A stretch of DNA of 64,000 bases from Streptomyces candidus (lineage in GTDB: Bacteria; Actinomycetota; Actinomycetes; Streptomycetales; Streptomycetaceae). A program made the position numbers and the translations under genes. Of this stretch, positions 7,948 through 18,645 are shown piece after piece. Under the pieces are notes generated by a model, which saw only the letters and a program-made list of their open reading frames with translations, was not told the DNA's origin and searched no databases. Position 1 is the first letter of the stretch, and each line of letters starts with the position of its first letter. The stretch spans positions 186,001 to 250,000 of the forward strand of contig NZ_JACHEM010000007.1 in the NCBI RefSeq assembly GCF_014207445.1, read 5' to 3'.

Positions 7948-9632
7948 TTCAGATCTCCCTTGTCCCACGTGCTGTCCATGTTGCCGTCGGCCGCTCGCGT
8001 GGGCGGACCGTCCGTCTCGGCCGGCGGATCCAGCGGCACTCCGTTGGCCGCCTTGGTGAATGCTTCGAGCCAGATGCCCGGCTCGGGTTCTTCCTTGCGC
8101 GGCCGGCCGGCCGCTTCGGCCTCCGCCGCCGCGGCTGCCGCGGCCTCCGCGGCGGCCTGGCGCTCCTGCGCCGGAAGGTTGTGGGAACCGAGGGGCGCGC
8201 GGCCCCGGCTGCGGCGCTGCGGCAGCCCGTTCTCGGTCCATTCGGTGACCACGGGGACGTCCTCCTCCATGGCCGACCTCGGCATCGCCACCGGCCTGGG
8301 TGCGGGCGCCGGGGCAGGCGGGGGCGTGGGGGCCGCCTGCGGTACGGCGGCAGGGCGGGGCTTGCGCTGCGGCGCCCGGGCCTCCTCCGGTGTCATGCCG
8401 GAGCTCTTGCCGCCGCGCGGCACGGCGGAGGCGCCGATTCCGTGGGCGATCCCCGGTGCGGGGCCGGTGGTGACGATGTCGCGCGGCACGATGAGGACCG
8501 CGCGGACGCCGCCGTACGCGGACTGTCGCAGCGACACCTGGAGGTTGTACATCTGCGACAGCCGGCCGACCACGGCCATGCCGAGCCGGGGGGTGTCGCC
8601 GAGCTCGTTGAGGTCGATGCCCGCCTGGGCCTGGAGCAGCATGTTCTCGGCCCGGTTGCGGGCCTCCTCGCTGAGGCTGACGCCGCCGTCCTCGATCTCG
8701 ATGGCGATGCCGGTCTGCACCTCGACCGCGGTGACGTGCACCCGGGTCTGCGGCGGCGAGTAGCGGGTGGCGTTGTCGAGCAGCTCGGCACAGGCGTGGA
8801 TGAGCGGCTCGACGGCGGTGCCGATGATGGCGACCTTGGCGATCGAGTGCAGGTCGACGCGCCGGTACTCCAGGATGCGCGACATGGCGCCGCGCAGCAC
8901 GCTGAACAGCGGTACGGCGCGCGGCCACTGACGGGACGGGCGGGCCCCGCCGAGCACCGAGATCGAGTCGGCGAGGCGCCCGATCAGGGCCGTGCCGTGG
9001 TCGATGCGCAGCAGGTCGTCGAAGACCTCCGGATTGCGCCCGTGGTCCTCCTCCATCTGCCGCAGCTCGCTGGACTGCTGGTGGACGATGGCCTGCACAC
9101 GGCGAGCGATGTTGACGAACGCGCGCTGTGCGGACTCCCGTCGGGCCTCTTCGAGGTCGATGATCTCCAGGACGGTACGGAGCAACTGGCGCTGTGCGTG
9201 AGGCAGATCGCGGTACTGCTCGTCCGCGTCGACGACGTCGCGGATGACCTCGGCGGGCGATTCGCCCGAGCGCAGCCGTTTGATCGCGGCCGGCATCAGT
9301 TCCTTGGCGAACCGCACGGTCTCGTCGTCGTGCTCGGCGAGCCGGCGCTCCAGCGCGGCCTGCCGCCGGGCGTGGTCCGCGTGCGCATGGCGCAACGCCC
9401 TTCCGCGCCGCACGACTTCGGCGACGAGGGCGGCGACGACGACGGTCGCCACCGCGCCGGCCCACACCACGGGTATCCGCGCGGCTTCCGTGACGGCGAA
9501 GACGGCTCCGGCCGTCGCCGCGACCGTCAGGGCGACCGCGAGCGCGATCGGCCGCACGAAGGAGGGCTCCGGTGGGCGCGTCTGTGGTGTCTGGTGTGCT
9601 GCCTGACGTGGGGGGGATTCAACCCGAACCAT
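7944..9632 (-). CDS. cvnA: Conservon sensor-kinase-like protein CvnA
   Basis: A 562-residue membrane sensor. Two hydrophobic helices lie at about 27-49 and 53-74, followed by a coiled-coil-like region and an IDHGTALIGRL segment (His212) comparable to a dimerisation/phospho-acceptor helix. The HATPase_c domain has its N box at 280-293 (HACAELLDNATRYS), a DGG G1 box near 315 and LGMAVVGRL. The last 180 residues are Pro/Ala-rich and probably disordered. The ATG at 9632 (MVRVESPP) has GAGG 6 bases upstream and is preferred to a TTG 36 bases earlier. First gene of the conservon; whether it phosphorylates anything is unknown for the family. Confidence 0.87.
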   Translation of the reverse strand: MVRVESPPRQAAHQTPQTRPPEPSFVRPIALAVALTVAATAGAVFAVTEAARIPVVWAGAVATVVVAALVAEVVRRGRALRHAHADHARRQAALERRLAEHDDETVRFAKELMPAAIKRLRSGESPAEVIRDVVDADEQYRDLPHAQRQLLRTVLEIIDLEEARRESAQRAFVNIARRVQAIVHQQSSELRQMEEDHGRNPEVFDDLLRIDHGTALIGRLADSISVLGGARPSRQWPRAVPLFSVLRGAMSRILEYRRVDLHSIAKVAIIGTAVEPLIHACAELLDNATRYSPPQTRVHVTAVEVQTGIAIEIEDGGVSLSEEARNRAENMLLQAQAGIDLNELGDTPRLGMAVVGRLSQMYNLQVSLRQSAYGGVRAVLIVPRDIVTTGPAPGIAHGIGASAVPRGGKSSGMTPEEARAPQRKPRPAAVPQAAPTPPPAPAPAPRPVAMPRSAMEEDVPVVTEWTENGLPQRRSRGRAPLGSHNLPAQERQAAAEAAAAAAAEAEAAGRPRKEEPEPGIWLEAFTKAANGVPLDPPAETDGPPTRAADGNMDSTWDKGDLK

Positions 9633-10639
9633 GGATAGCCTCTGGCGGTCTTTTGGGGGCGTGTTCAATCAAGTGCCACATAGGGGAACAAGCGCATGAA
9701 TTCACATCAACTCGGCTCGTTGCGCAGCGAGCTTAGCCCGACGGAGTCGGTGCACCGGCCGGTTCCTCCAACCCCCTGCACCGATCGCCGTCCCAGGCAT
9801 AGACTCACCGACTTTGCACGTTCGGCGCTCGCTTGTGCACACCGAGTCACCGGATGGGAGGAAAGAGTCCCAAGAGCCGGACGTTGACCGGTGAGGCTTG
9901 ATAACGCGCGCCGGTCCCGTCACTTCGGAGACCGAACAGGACGTCGCAGGAAGGTTTCTGGCGCCGTGGCGAGCGAGGCCCGTTCCGCGGTCTCCCGCGT
10001 GCGTCCGGCACGGGGAGGAGGCGGGACTCGGTCCAGTCGAAGGAGTGACGGCGGCCGGGCCTCAGGGTGACGGGGCGCGACGGCCCCGGGGCGGCGGGTG
10101 TCCCACTCGGCGGCGGTGCGGGGCGGAGGGAGCGCGGGGCGACCTCGGAGCGGGGGTGCCAGCGGTACGGTGGCCTCTCGTCCTGGGGGACCCGCGAGAA
10201 ACCGACGTCGATGCCGGGCGGGTCCGCTCGCGGAAACGCTGCGTCCTCAGCCGCGATCCGGCCGCCGTCGTCGCCGCTCCCGGACTGCTCGCCCCGGCTT
10301 CCGGCGCTCCGGCCCAACTGCGCTCTCTCGCACCGAAGTCGAGGGGCACGGAGCCCTCGTTGTCCCAGGGCGCCGCACGACGCCCTCGACCGGCACGGCG
10401 ACGGCCTGGCATGCCCCGCTGCTCTCCGGCCGGCCCGGCGCCCGCCCGAGGGGTGTACCCCGCCTGGCTCAAGTGGACAGCGCGCCGCTACCCACAGGCC
10501 GTTCTCGACGATCGGGGCGGGCGGGGAAAGCCGCCCCAGGAGCACGGGCGGATCGCCGGGTGCCTGGCGCGCGACGACGTAGCGGCGCGCTCCGCGCCCG
10601 CCCGGCCGGCGGAGGCGGAGCGCGCCGCGGGCCGGAAGG
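9633..10639. other. Approximately 1-kb gene-free region
   Basis: Between the divergent-facing 5' end of the conservon and the DUF350 gene I see no supportable gene. Frames of 140-250 codons exist in several phases on both strands, but all give Arg/Pro/Gly/Ser-rich products without family features and without steady third-position GC bias. The 9633-9850 part probably holds the conservon promoter. It includes an inverted pair of TGCAC/GTGCA boxes around 9817-9841. The rest may be leader, decayed sequence or an unrecognised RNA. Confidence 0.5.
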
Positions 10640-11062
10640 TCAGGCGATCGACGCCGAAATGATCGCCGCCACGGCGATGTTGCACGACGCGGTCACCCAC
10701 ACCGCCGGGTGCGGCTCCTGCTCCACCAGCGTCGCGCCCAGCTTGCCGGGGGTGACCACGTCGACCACCCAGAACGCCACCGCCATCATCACCAGACCCA
10801 GCACGCCGAAGACCGCCGTGGACGCCAGGCCCTTGCCGAAGTCGTCGTACGTCGTCCAGATCGACGTGAAGACGATGCCGCCGATGCCCAGCAGGGCGGA
10901 GCTCACCAGGACCGCGCAGTTGCGGTTGCGGTCCTCCCAGATCTGCTTGCCGAGCTTGCCCGGGGTCAGCGCGTCCACCAGGAATATGCCGAGGGTCAGC
11001 AGCACGACGCCCAGAGCGCCATAGGCGGCGGTCCGGCCGATTCCGTTGACGATGTCTTCCAT
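10640..11062 (-). CDS. DUF350 four-helix membrane protein
   Basis: A 140-residue integral membrane protein made of two similar halves, each with two transmembrane helices. The repeat is visible as LGVVLLTLGIFLVDALTPGKLG and, in the second half, LGLVMMAVAFWVVDVVTPGKLG, the duplicated DUF350 signature. The family function is unresolved; homologues sit next to polyamine or glutathionylspermidine enzymes, but no such gene is nearby here. It follows hrdB on the same strand with a gap of about 250 bases, so co-transcription is uncertain. The ATG start fits the family N terminus; only a weak GGGGA lies 10-12 bases upstream. Confidence 0.82.
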   Translation of the reverse strand: MEDIVNGIGRTAAYGALGVVLLTLGIFLVDALTPGKLGKQIWEDRNRNCAVLVSSALLGIGGIVFTSIWTTYDDFGKGLASTAVFGVLGLVMMAVAFWVVDVVTPGKLGATLVEQEPHPAVWVTASCNIAVAAIISASIA

Positions 11063-11314
11063 GTGAGAAGCAGTCCCCGTGGGTGAGGTGCACAGGTGAG
11101 GTGCACGGGTGGCAGGAGACGCAAAACCTATCGCACGGGTACCGCAACCCGTCATGCGGCCGCCGGAAACTTCGTGGCCCCGCCGAGGAATTCGCCGGCT
11201 GACGCGCCCGGGGCGAGCGGCGGACCGGCGGGCCGTCGTGCGCCCCGCCCCGATCCACCACTCGCCCCGGGCGCCGACCCGCCGCCCCCACCGGGCCCGG
11301 CGGGCCCACACCGC

Positions 11315-12850
<1,536 letters not shown>

Positions 12851-13367
12851 GAAGAGCCTCTCGTAGCGAGAAATACAAGGTGATGGCGGGGCGAGGCCGC
12901 AGCCCGGCCTCCGGGTGGATCTGTGTGGAGCGGAAAGCCTGGCTGCGCGACGGCACCTGTCGGTTCATCGCGCGCCCGCGCTGTTTCGTTACGTCTTTTC
13001 CGAAGTGACCTGAGCCACTCTTGCTGTCCCGGTCCGGCCCCCGAGGTTTAAGGGGTCCTCCCGGCCGTGCGACTGCCCGGTGAGGGGCCGCCTCGCCGGC
13101 CGCGTGGAATCCCCAAGGGTACTCCCGGGCGACATTCCTCCCCGTGGCTCGCGCCCGTAGCCCGGATTTCCCCCGGGCGGGGGAGGGCGAGTGGGCCGTA
13201 CGGGCGAGAGGGGGCGGGCCGCACAGGTATCGCGGAGACCCGGCGGGTGGACGCGCGAAACGGGCGGCCGGGCGCGCGGGGCGCCTGGCGCGGAGTGCAC
13301 CACCGCGATCACACGATCTTGATCAGTGCCCTATCCGGACGGGTTCGGCCCGCATATCCTCCGACCT
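12851..13367. other. Divergent hrdB / lutA promoter region
   Basis: 517 bases between two divergently transcribed genes; no gene is recognisable. It must contain the hrdB promoter(s). On the minus strand a GGAAAAGACGTAACG stretch near 12984-13000 has the look of an ECF-type element, but I cannot assign it. No clear operator for the lut operon was seen. Confidence 0.55.
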
Positions 13368-14123
13368 ATGCGTGTCGCACTCTTCGTCACCTGCGTCAAC
13401 GACGCAGTCTTCCCGGCCACCGGAATCGCCGTCGTGAAGCTCCTGGAGCGGCTCGGCGTCACGGTGGACTTCCCCGCCGCCCAGACCTGTTGCGGGCAGC
13501 CGCAGTACAACACCGGCTACCGCCGCGACACCGAACCCCTCGTCCGCAGGACCGCGGCGGCCTTCGCGGGGTACGAGTACGTGGTCACCCCGTCGGGCTC
13601 CTGCGCGGCCATGATCCGCGACAACTATCCCCGGATCGGGCGGCTGCAGACCAAGGAGGGCCGGGGCGGCGACCTCTCGCGGACGGCCGACTCGCTCGTC
13701 CCGCGCACCTATGAGCTGACCGAGTTCCTCGTCGACGTCCTGGGCGTGACCGATGTCGGCGCGTACTTTCCGCACACCGTCACCTACCACCCCTCCTGTC
13801 ACGGGGTGCGCATGCTCGGGCTCGGCGAGCGCCCCCGCAAACTGCTCGAAGCGGTCAAGGGGCTGGAGTTGCGAGAACTGCCGGGCGCCGAGGAGTGCTG
13901 CGGTTTCGGCGGCACCTTCGCCGTGAAGAACTCCGATGTTTCCGCCGCGATGGGGGAGGACAAGATCCGCAGCGCGGTGTCCACCGGAGCCGACTTCCTG
14001 TGCGGCGCCGACAACTCCTGCCTGATGCACCTCGGCGGCATGCTGCGCCGCCAGGACGCCCCCGTTCGCGCCCTGCACCTCGCCGAGATCCTGGCGAGCA
14101 CCGAAGAGGAGCCCCTGCTGTGA
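13368..14123 (+). CDS. lutA: L-lactate oxidation Fe-S subunit LutA
   Basis: A 251-residue (Fe-S)-binding protein of the LutA/YkgE family. It has two CCG-type cysteine-rich repeats: TCCGQPQYN and SGSCAAM in the first half, SCHGVRM and CCGFGGTF in the second, plus NSCLMHLGG. LutA, LutB and LutC together oxidise L-lactate to pyruvate. The start ATG at 13368 gives the canonical MRVALFVTCVND N terminus. It is the first gene of lutABC, with a GTGA overlap to lutB. Confidence 0.92.
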   Translation: MRVALFVTCVNDAVFPATGIAVVKLLERLGVTVDFPAAQTCCGQPQYNTGYRRDTEPLVRRTAAAFAGYEYVVTPSGSCAAMIRDNYPRIGRLQTKEGRGGDLSRTADSLVPRTYELTEFLVDVLGVTDVGAYFPHTVTYHPSCHGVRMLGLGERPRKLLEAVKGLELRELPGAEECCGFGGTFAVKNSDVSAAMGEDKIRSAVSTGADFLCGADNSCLMHLGGMLRRQDAPVRALHLAEILASTEEEPLL

Positions 14124-15550
14124 GCGGTACGTACCTCGGCATGCCCTCCTTCCCCCGGGCGGCCCGCGCCGCCGTCCAGGACCGGACCCTGCGCGCCAAC
14201 CTCCGGCACGCCACCCACACCATTCGCGACAAAAGAGCCAAAGCGGTAGCCGAGTTGGGCGACTGGGACCAACTCCGTGAAGCGGGCAAGCAGATCAAGG
14301 ACCGCACACTCCGTCATCTCGACACCCACCTCCTCCAGCTGGAGCAAGCGGTCACGGCCGCGGGCGGCACCGTCCACTGGGCTGCCGACGCCGACGAGGC
14401 GAACCGCATCGTCACCGACCTCGTCAGGGCGACGGGGGAGCGCGAGGTGGTCAAGGTCAAGTCGATGGCCACGCAGGAGATCGGTCTCAACGAGGCCCTG
14501 GAGGCGGCCGGCATCGCCGCGTACGAGACCGACCTGGCCGAGCTGATCGTCCAGCTCGGCGACGACCGCCCCTCGCACATCCTGGTCCCGGCCATCCACC
14601 GCAACCGCGGTGAGATCCGGGAAATCTTCACCCGCACGATGAGCGAATGGGGCCGCCCGGCCCCCGACGGCCTCACCGACCGCCCCGCCGACCTCGCCGA
14701 GGCGGCCCGCCTCCACCTCAGGGACAAGTTCCTGCGTGCCAAGGTCGGCATCTCCGGTGCCAACTTCATGGTCGCCGAGACCGGTACTCTCGTCGTCGTC
14801 GAGTCGGAGGGCAACGGCCGCATGTGCCTGACCCTCCCGGAGACCCTCATCTCCGTCGTCGGCATCGAGAAGACGATCCCCACCTGGCGGGACCTGGAAG
14901 TCTTCCTCCAGACGCTGCCGCGCTCCTCCACCGCCGAGCGCATGAACCCGTACACCAGCACCTGGACGGGCACCGCCGACGGCGACGGCCCGCAGACGTT
15001 CCACCTGGTCCTCCTCGACAACGGCCGCACCGGCGTCCTCGCCGACGAGGTGGGCCGCCAGACCCTGCGCTGCATCCGCTGCTCGGCCTGCCTCAACGTG
15101 TGTCCGGTGTACGAGAGGGCGGGCGGCCACGCGTACGGCTCGGTCTACCCCGGTCCCATCGGCGCGATCCTCACCCCCCAGCTGCGCGGCACCACCAGCG
15201 AGGTGGACGCGTCGCTGCCCTTCGCGTCCACGCTCTGCGGGGCCTGTTACGAGGTGTGCCCGGTCGCCATCGACATCCCGGAAGTCCTGGTCCACCTGCG
15301 CGAGAAGGTCGCCGACCAGGGCGGCAAGGGGCACCGTCTGGAGAAGGCCGCGATCAAGGCGGCGGGCTGGGTGCTCAACCACCCCGCGGCCCTGACCGCC
15401 GCCGAGAGGGCCGCTGCCAAGACCCGCAGGTTCCACCCCGAGAAGCTCGGCGGCCTGCCGCTTGCCGCCGCTTGGACGAACACCCGCGACCTGCCCGTCA
15501 TGCCGGCCGAGCCGTTCCGCGACTGGTGGAAGAGGACCCACAACTCATGA
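14120..15550 (+). CDS. lutB: L-lactate oxidation Fe-S protein LutB
   Basis: A 476-residue LutB/YkgF-type protein. The N-terminal LUD domain includes VKSMATQEIGLN, GISGANFMVAETGT and LPETLISVVGIEK. Near the C terminus are two 4Fe-4S ferredoxin motifs, CIRCSACLNVCPVY and CGACYEVCPVAID, then the RHPEKLGG-like tail (FHPEKLGG). The start is the GTG at 14120 overlapping the lutA stop; GAGGAG lies 10 bases upstream. It acts in the cytoplasmic lactate dehydrogenase complex with LutA and LutC and overlaps lutC by ATGA. Confidence 0.93.
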   Translation: MSGTYLGMPSFPRAARAAVQDRTLRANLRHATHTIRDKRAKAVAELGDWDQLREAGKQIKDRTLRHLDTHLLQLEQAVTAAGGTVHWAADADEANRIVTDLVRATGEREVVKVKSMATQEIGLNEALEAAGIAAYETDLAELIVQLGDDRPSHILVPAIHRNRGEIREIFTRTMSEWGRPAPDGLTDRPADLAEAARLHLRDKFLRAKVGISGANFMVAETGTLVVVESEGNGRMCLTLPETLISVVGIEKTIPTWRDLEVFLQTLPRSSTAERMNPYTSTWTGTADGDGPQTFHLVLLDNGRTGVLADEVGRQTLRCIRCSACLNVCPVYERAGGHAYGSVYPGPIGAILTPQLRGTTSEVDASLPFASTLCGACYEVCPVAIDIPEVLVHLREKVADQGGKGHRLEKAAIKAAGWVLNHPAALTAAERAAAKTRRFHPEKLGGLPLAAAWTNTRDLPVMPAEPFRDWWKRTHNS

Positions 15551-16374
15551 GCGAGCCGAACACCCCGAAGGGGCCCTCGGCCCCCGGCCCCACCCACCGC
15601 GCCGCCGCTGCGGACGCACCCGCTGTCCCCCGCGACGCATCCCACGCCCACCGCGATGCCGCCGCCCCGGACGCGCCCCCCGCCCCTCGCGAAGGGCCCG
15701 GCCGCGACGCCTCGCCCGCCGGACCCGGCCGCGCCGCGTCCACCGCTGCCCGCGACCGCATCCTCGCCCGGATCCGCGCGGCCGTCGCCGACGCCCCGCC
15801 CGTCCCCGAGCCCAGCCGTGCGTACGCCGTCACCCACACCCCCGACGACCCGGACGCGGTCCTCGACCTCCTGCACGAGAACCTCGCCGACTACCGGGCC
15901 GTGGTCCACCGCACCACCGAGGACGGCATCGCCCCTCTGCTCGCGCGCCTGCTCGCCGAACGCGGTGCGGCCTCCGTACTCGTGCCGCCGCGGCTCCCCC
16001 CGCACTGGCTGTCCGCCGCCGCACCCGCCCTCGTGCACGACCGGGCCGCCCTCACCGCCGCCGACCTCGACCGGATCGGCAGCGTGGTCACCGGCTGTGC
16101 CCTCGCCGTCGCCGAGACCGGAACGATCGTCCTGGACGGCGGCCCCGACCAGGGCCGCCGCCGCATCACCCTGATCCCCGACCATCACATCTGCGTGGTC
16201 CGCGCCCCCTCCCAGGTCGTCGCCTCGCTCCCGCAGGCCATGCCCCGTCTGGACCCGGCCCGCCCGCTGACCTGGATCTCCGGTCCCTCGGCAACCAGCG
16301 ACATCGAACTCGACCGGGTGGAGGGAGTGCACGGCCCGCGCACCCTGGAGGTGGTGCTCCTGGCAGAGAGCTGA
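15547..16374 (+). CDS. lutC: L-lactate oxidation subunit LutC with long N-terminal extension
   Basis: A 275-residue LUD-domain protein. The conserved part starts near residue 67 (ARDRILARIRAAV) and includes TGCALAVAETGTIVLD, the ITLIPDHHICVV strand and WISGPSATSDIELDRVEGVHGP, all hallmarks of LutC/YkgG. The first 65 residues are an Ala/Pro/Asp-rich low-complexity extension not found in B. subtilis LutC. Because the ATG overlaps the lutB stop (ATGA), the extension is probably really translated. LutC completes the L-lactate oxidation complex. Confidence 0.9.
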   Translation: MSEPNTPKGPSAPGPTHRAAAADAPAVPRDASHAHRDAAAPDAPPAPREGPGRDASPAGPGRAASTAARDRILARIRAAVADAPPVPEPSRAYAVTHTPDDPDAVLDLLHENLADYRAVVHRTTEDGIAPLLARLLAERGAASVLVPPRLPPHWLSAAAPALVHDRAALTAADLDRIGSVVTGCALAVAETGTIVLDGGPDQGRRRITLIPDHHICVVRAPSQVVASLPQAMPRLDPARPLTWISGPSATSDIELDRVEGVHGPRTLEVVLLAES

Positions 16375-16421
16375 ACCCCGGTCGGCTCATGTCGGGGCGA
16401 GGGCAAGAGAGAGGCCCAGGC

Positions 16422-16931
16422 TCAGCGTGCCCCCGCGAGCCGGGGTGCCTCCGTCCCCGCGTCCACCGGCCCGGCTCCCGCGGCCCCCACCCGCCCGGCC
16501 AGTTCCCGGGCCCACCGCACGAGGGCGTCGAGATCCATCCCGTGCGGAGTCCTGGAGCCCTCGTACGCGGCAAGGCCCGCGGCCCCCCGCAGCAGGAGCC
16601 GCGCGCCGCCCGCCGAGTTCCCCCGTGCCGCATGGGTCAGCCCCACCGCGACCTGAGCCATCGCCCGCCACAGCGGAGCCTCTTCCTCCGGCCCCGACTT
16701 CCACGCGTCCTCGAACACCTCATGGGCGTGGAACGGCATGCCCGCGTCCAGCAGCCGCTGTGCCTCACGCACCGTCTCGGCGGGGGAGCGGACCACCCCT
16801 TCCGGCTGGCGCTCCACCCCCGCAGCTCCGTACGGGAGCGGGCGGCCGAGCCCGTCCCGGGGGCGCGCGTTGCGGGCGCGCCCTTCGGGGTCGCGGTCGC
16901 GCTGCGTGTTCCTGTCGTCCGTGCTGGTCAC
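16422..16931 (-). CDS. DUF309 domain protein
   Basis: A 169-residue soluble protein with the DUF309 helical signature FHAHEVFEDAWK (residues about 76-87) followed by LWRAMAQVAVGLTHAARGN and GGARLLLRGAA. Function of the family is not known. The start is the GTG at 16931, which has a perfect GGGAGG site 6 bases upstream. Extending the frame upstream would run into the tRNA-Pro gene and its terminator, so the longer version is rejected. The N-terminal 45 residues are polar and variable. It converges with lutC. Confidence 0.82.
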   Translation of the reverse strand: MTSTDDRNTQRDRDPEGRARNARPRDGLGRPLPYGAAGVERQPEGVVRSPAETVREAQRLLDAGMPFHAHEVFEDAWKSGPEEEAPLWRAMAQVAVGLTHAARGNSAGGARLLLRGAAGLAAYEGSRTPHGMDLDALVRWARELAGRVGAAGAGPVDAGTEAPRLAGAR

Positions 16932-16955
16932 TGTTTCCTCCCGGGAATGCGGAAA

Positions 16956-16985
16956 AGCCCGTATCAGAATGTTCTGATACGGGCT
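16956..16985 (-). terminator. Rho-independent terminator of tRNA-Pro
   Basis: A perfect inverted repeat with 14-base arms (16956-16969 and 16972-16985) is followed on the minus strand by TTTT. It lies 19 bases after the 3' end of the tRNA and 24 bases before the DUF309 start codon, so it separates the two transcripts. Confidence 0.85.
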
Positions 16986-17004
16986 CCGACCTGCGAGAAA
17001 TCGC

Positions 17005-17081
<77 letters not shown>

Positions 17082-17219
17082 GTCCGCGCTGACCTGGGGT
17101 TTCCCCTGGCTGAGCGCGCATGAGAACAATACCTCAACCTGGGCGGCCGAAAGAACCGCACCCCGCCGTGGCCGGTCCGGCGGGGGTGGCGGAGCAGGTC
17201 AGGACCCGAAGAGCCGTCC

Positions 17220-18326
17220 TCAGCGAGCGGGGTGCAGCGGCTCCTGGTCGGGGGCCTGGCGCTGCTGCGGGATTCCGGGCGCGAGTCCGTCCGGAATGCC
17301 GCCCTGGACGACCGTGACGTTGCGGACCGGGGACGGCACCCTGATGCCTTCGGCACGGTACCGCTGGTGCAGCCGCTTGATGAACTCGTGCTTGACCCGG
17401 TACTGGTTGCTGAACTCGCCGATGCCGAGGATCACCGTGAAGCCGATCCGGGAGTCGCCGAAGGTGTGGAAGCGGACCGCCGGCTGGTGCTCGGGGAGGG
17501 CGCCGGCGATGTCCCGCATCACCTCGGCGACGACCTCGGACGTCACTCTCTCCACCTGCTCCAGGTCGCTGTCGTACGAGACCCCGACCTGGACGGAGAT
17601 CTCCAGGTCCTGAGCGGGGCGGCTGAAGTTGGTCATGTTGGTGCCGGCGAGCTGGAGGTTCGGGATGATCACCAGGTTGTTGGAGAGCTGGCGCACCACG
17701 GTGTTGCGCCAGTTGATGTCGACGACATAGCCCTCCTCGCCGCTGCTGAGCCGGATGTAGTCCCCGGGCCGCACCGTTTTGGAGGCGAGGATGTGCACAC
17801 CCGCGAAGAGGTTGGCGAGGGTGTCCTGGAGGGCGAGCGCCACGGCCAGACCGCCCACGCCGAGCGCGGTGAGCAGCGGGGCTATCGACACCCCGAGGGT
17901 CTGGAGCAGGACGAGGAAACCCATGGCCAGCACCACGACGCGGGTGATGTTGGCGAAGATGGTCGCCGATCCCGCCACGCCCGACCGGGACTGTGCCACG
18001 GACTTCACCAGGCCGGTGGAGATCCGCGCGGCCGTGACCGTCCCTGCCAGGATGAGCAGCGCGGTCAGCACCCGGGTCACGTTCTGCCCGGTCCGCGGCG
18101 TCAGCGGCAGCGCGGCGGCCGCGACGGCGAGGCCGGCGGCGACCGCCGCCACGGGAACGAGGGTCCGGACGGCGTCGACGATCAGGTCGTCCCCGTTCCA
18201 CCTGGTACGGCTGGCGCGCTCGCCCAGCCAGCGCAGCACCGTGCGCAGCAGCAGGGCCGCCAGCAGACCCGCGGCCACGGCGATGCCCGCGACGATCAGA
18301 TCGCTCGGTTCGAGGGCTCGCTCCAT
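17220..18326 (-). CDS. MscS-family mechanosensitive ion channel
   Basis: A 368-residue membrane protein. Four hydrophobic segments lie at about 10-30, 55-78, 85-105 and 125-150. They are followed by the pore-lining TM3 LTALGVGGLAVALALQDTLANL and the beta domain (VRPGDYIRLSSGEEGYVVDINWRNT, then NNLVIIPNLQLA), the classic MscS core. Such channels open under membrane tension to release solutes during hypo-osmotic shock. The C terminus is a short Gln/Pro-rich tail. It is divergent from the GNAT gene. The ATG start has GGGGAA about 9 bases upstream. Confidence 0.9.
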   Translation of the reverse strand: MERALEPSDLIVAGIAVAAGLLAALLLRTVLRWLGERASRTRWNGDDLIVDAVRTLVPVAAVAAGLAVAAAALPLTPRTGQNVTRVLTALLILAGTVTAARISTGLVKSVAQSRSGVAGSATIFANITRVVVLAMGFLVLLQTLGVSIAPLLTALGVGGLAVALALQDTLANLFAGVHILASKTVRPGDYIRLSSGEEGYVVDINWRNTVVRQLSNNLVIIPNLQLAGTNMTNFSRPAQDLEISVQVGVSYDSDLEQVERVTSEVVAEVMRDIAGALPEHQPAVRFHTFGDSRIGFTVILGIGEFSNQYRVKHEFIKRLHQRYRAEGIRVPSPVRNVTVVQGGIPDGLAPGIPQQRQAPDQEPLHPAR

Positions 18327-18645
18327 CAGTGCGTTCCCCGTTCTGCCGAGTGGACGGCCGTCGGTCGGGAAGCGAAATGCCCACGAGGGCCGTATATATG
18401 AGGTGTCGTCACCTTGAGTACCTGCTCATTCCGGGTTGCGCGGTCACGCGGGCGGCACCTGTCGGGCAGCCCGCGCGAGCGTCATCCTGCCCCATGCGCC
18501 GGCCACCCCCGGCGGCGGCCACGGCTTGTTGCCGCCGGCCGCGCACAACGGCCCCGGCGCCCCGTTCCGTACCGGGTGACGGCGAAGTCGCCCTCGTGGC
18601 AGGGAGCCTGTCGTACGCCCCGGCTCCCGCCGTACCGTTGCCGTC
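18327..18645. other. Divergent promoter region between mscS-like and GNAT genes
   Basis: 319 bases with no supportable gene. On the plus strand a TACCGT hexamer ends 7 bases before the GNAT ATG and there is no Shine-Dalgarno sequence, which would fit a leaderless transcript, but no convincing -35 element is visible. Confidence 0.4.

Noticed and set aside
9898..10662. Long plus-strand frame of about 254 codons between the conservon and DUF350 genes
   Set aside because: Product is Arg/Pro/Gly-rich, no third-position GC bias, no ribosome-binding site, and it runs into the 3' end of the DUF350 gene on the other strand.
14314..15096. Antisense frames across lutB, gap, uvrA and other genes
   Set aside because: These are shadows caused by high GC: the opposite strand shows strong motif-bearing genes and the shadows are rich in Arg, Ala and Gly without domains.
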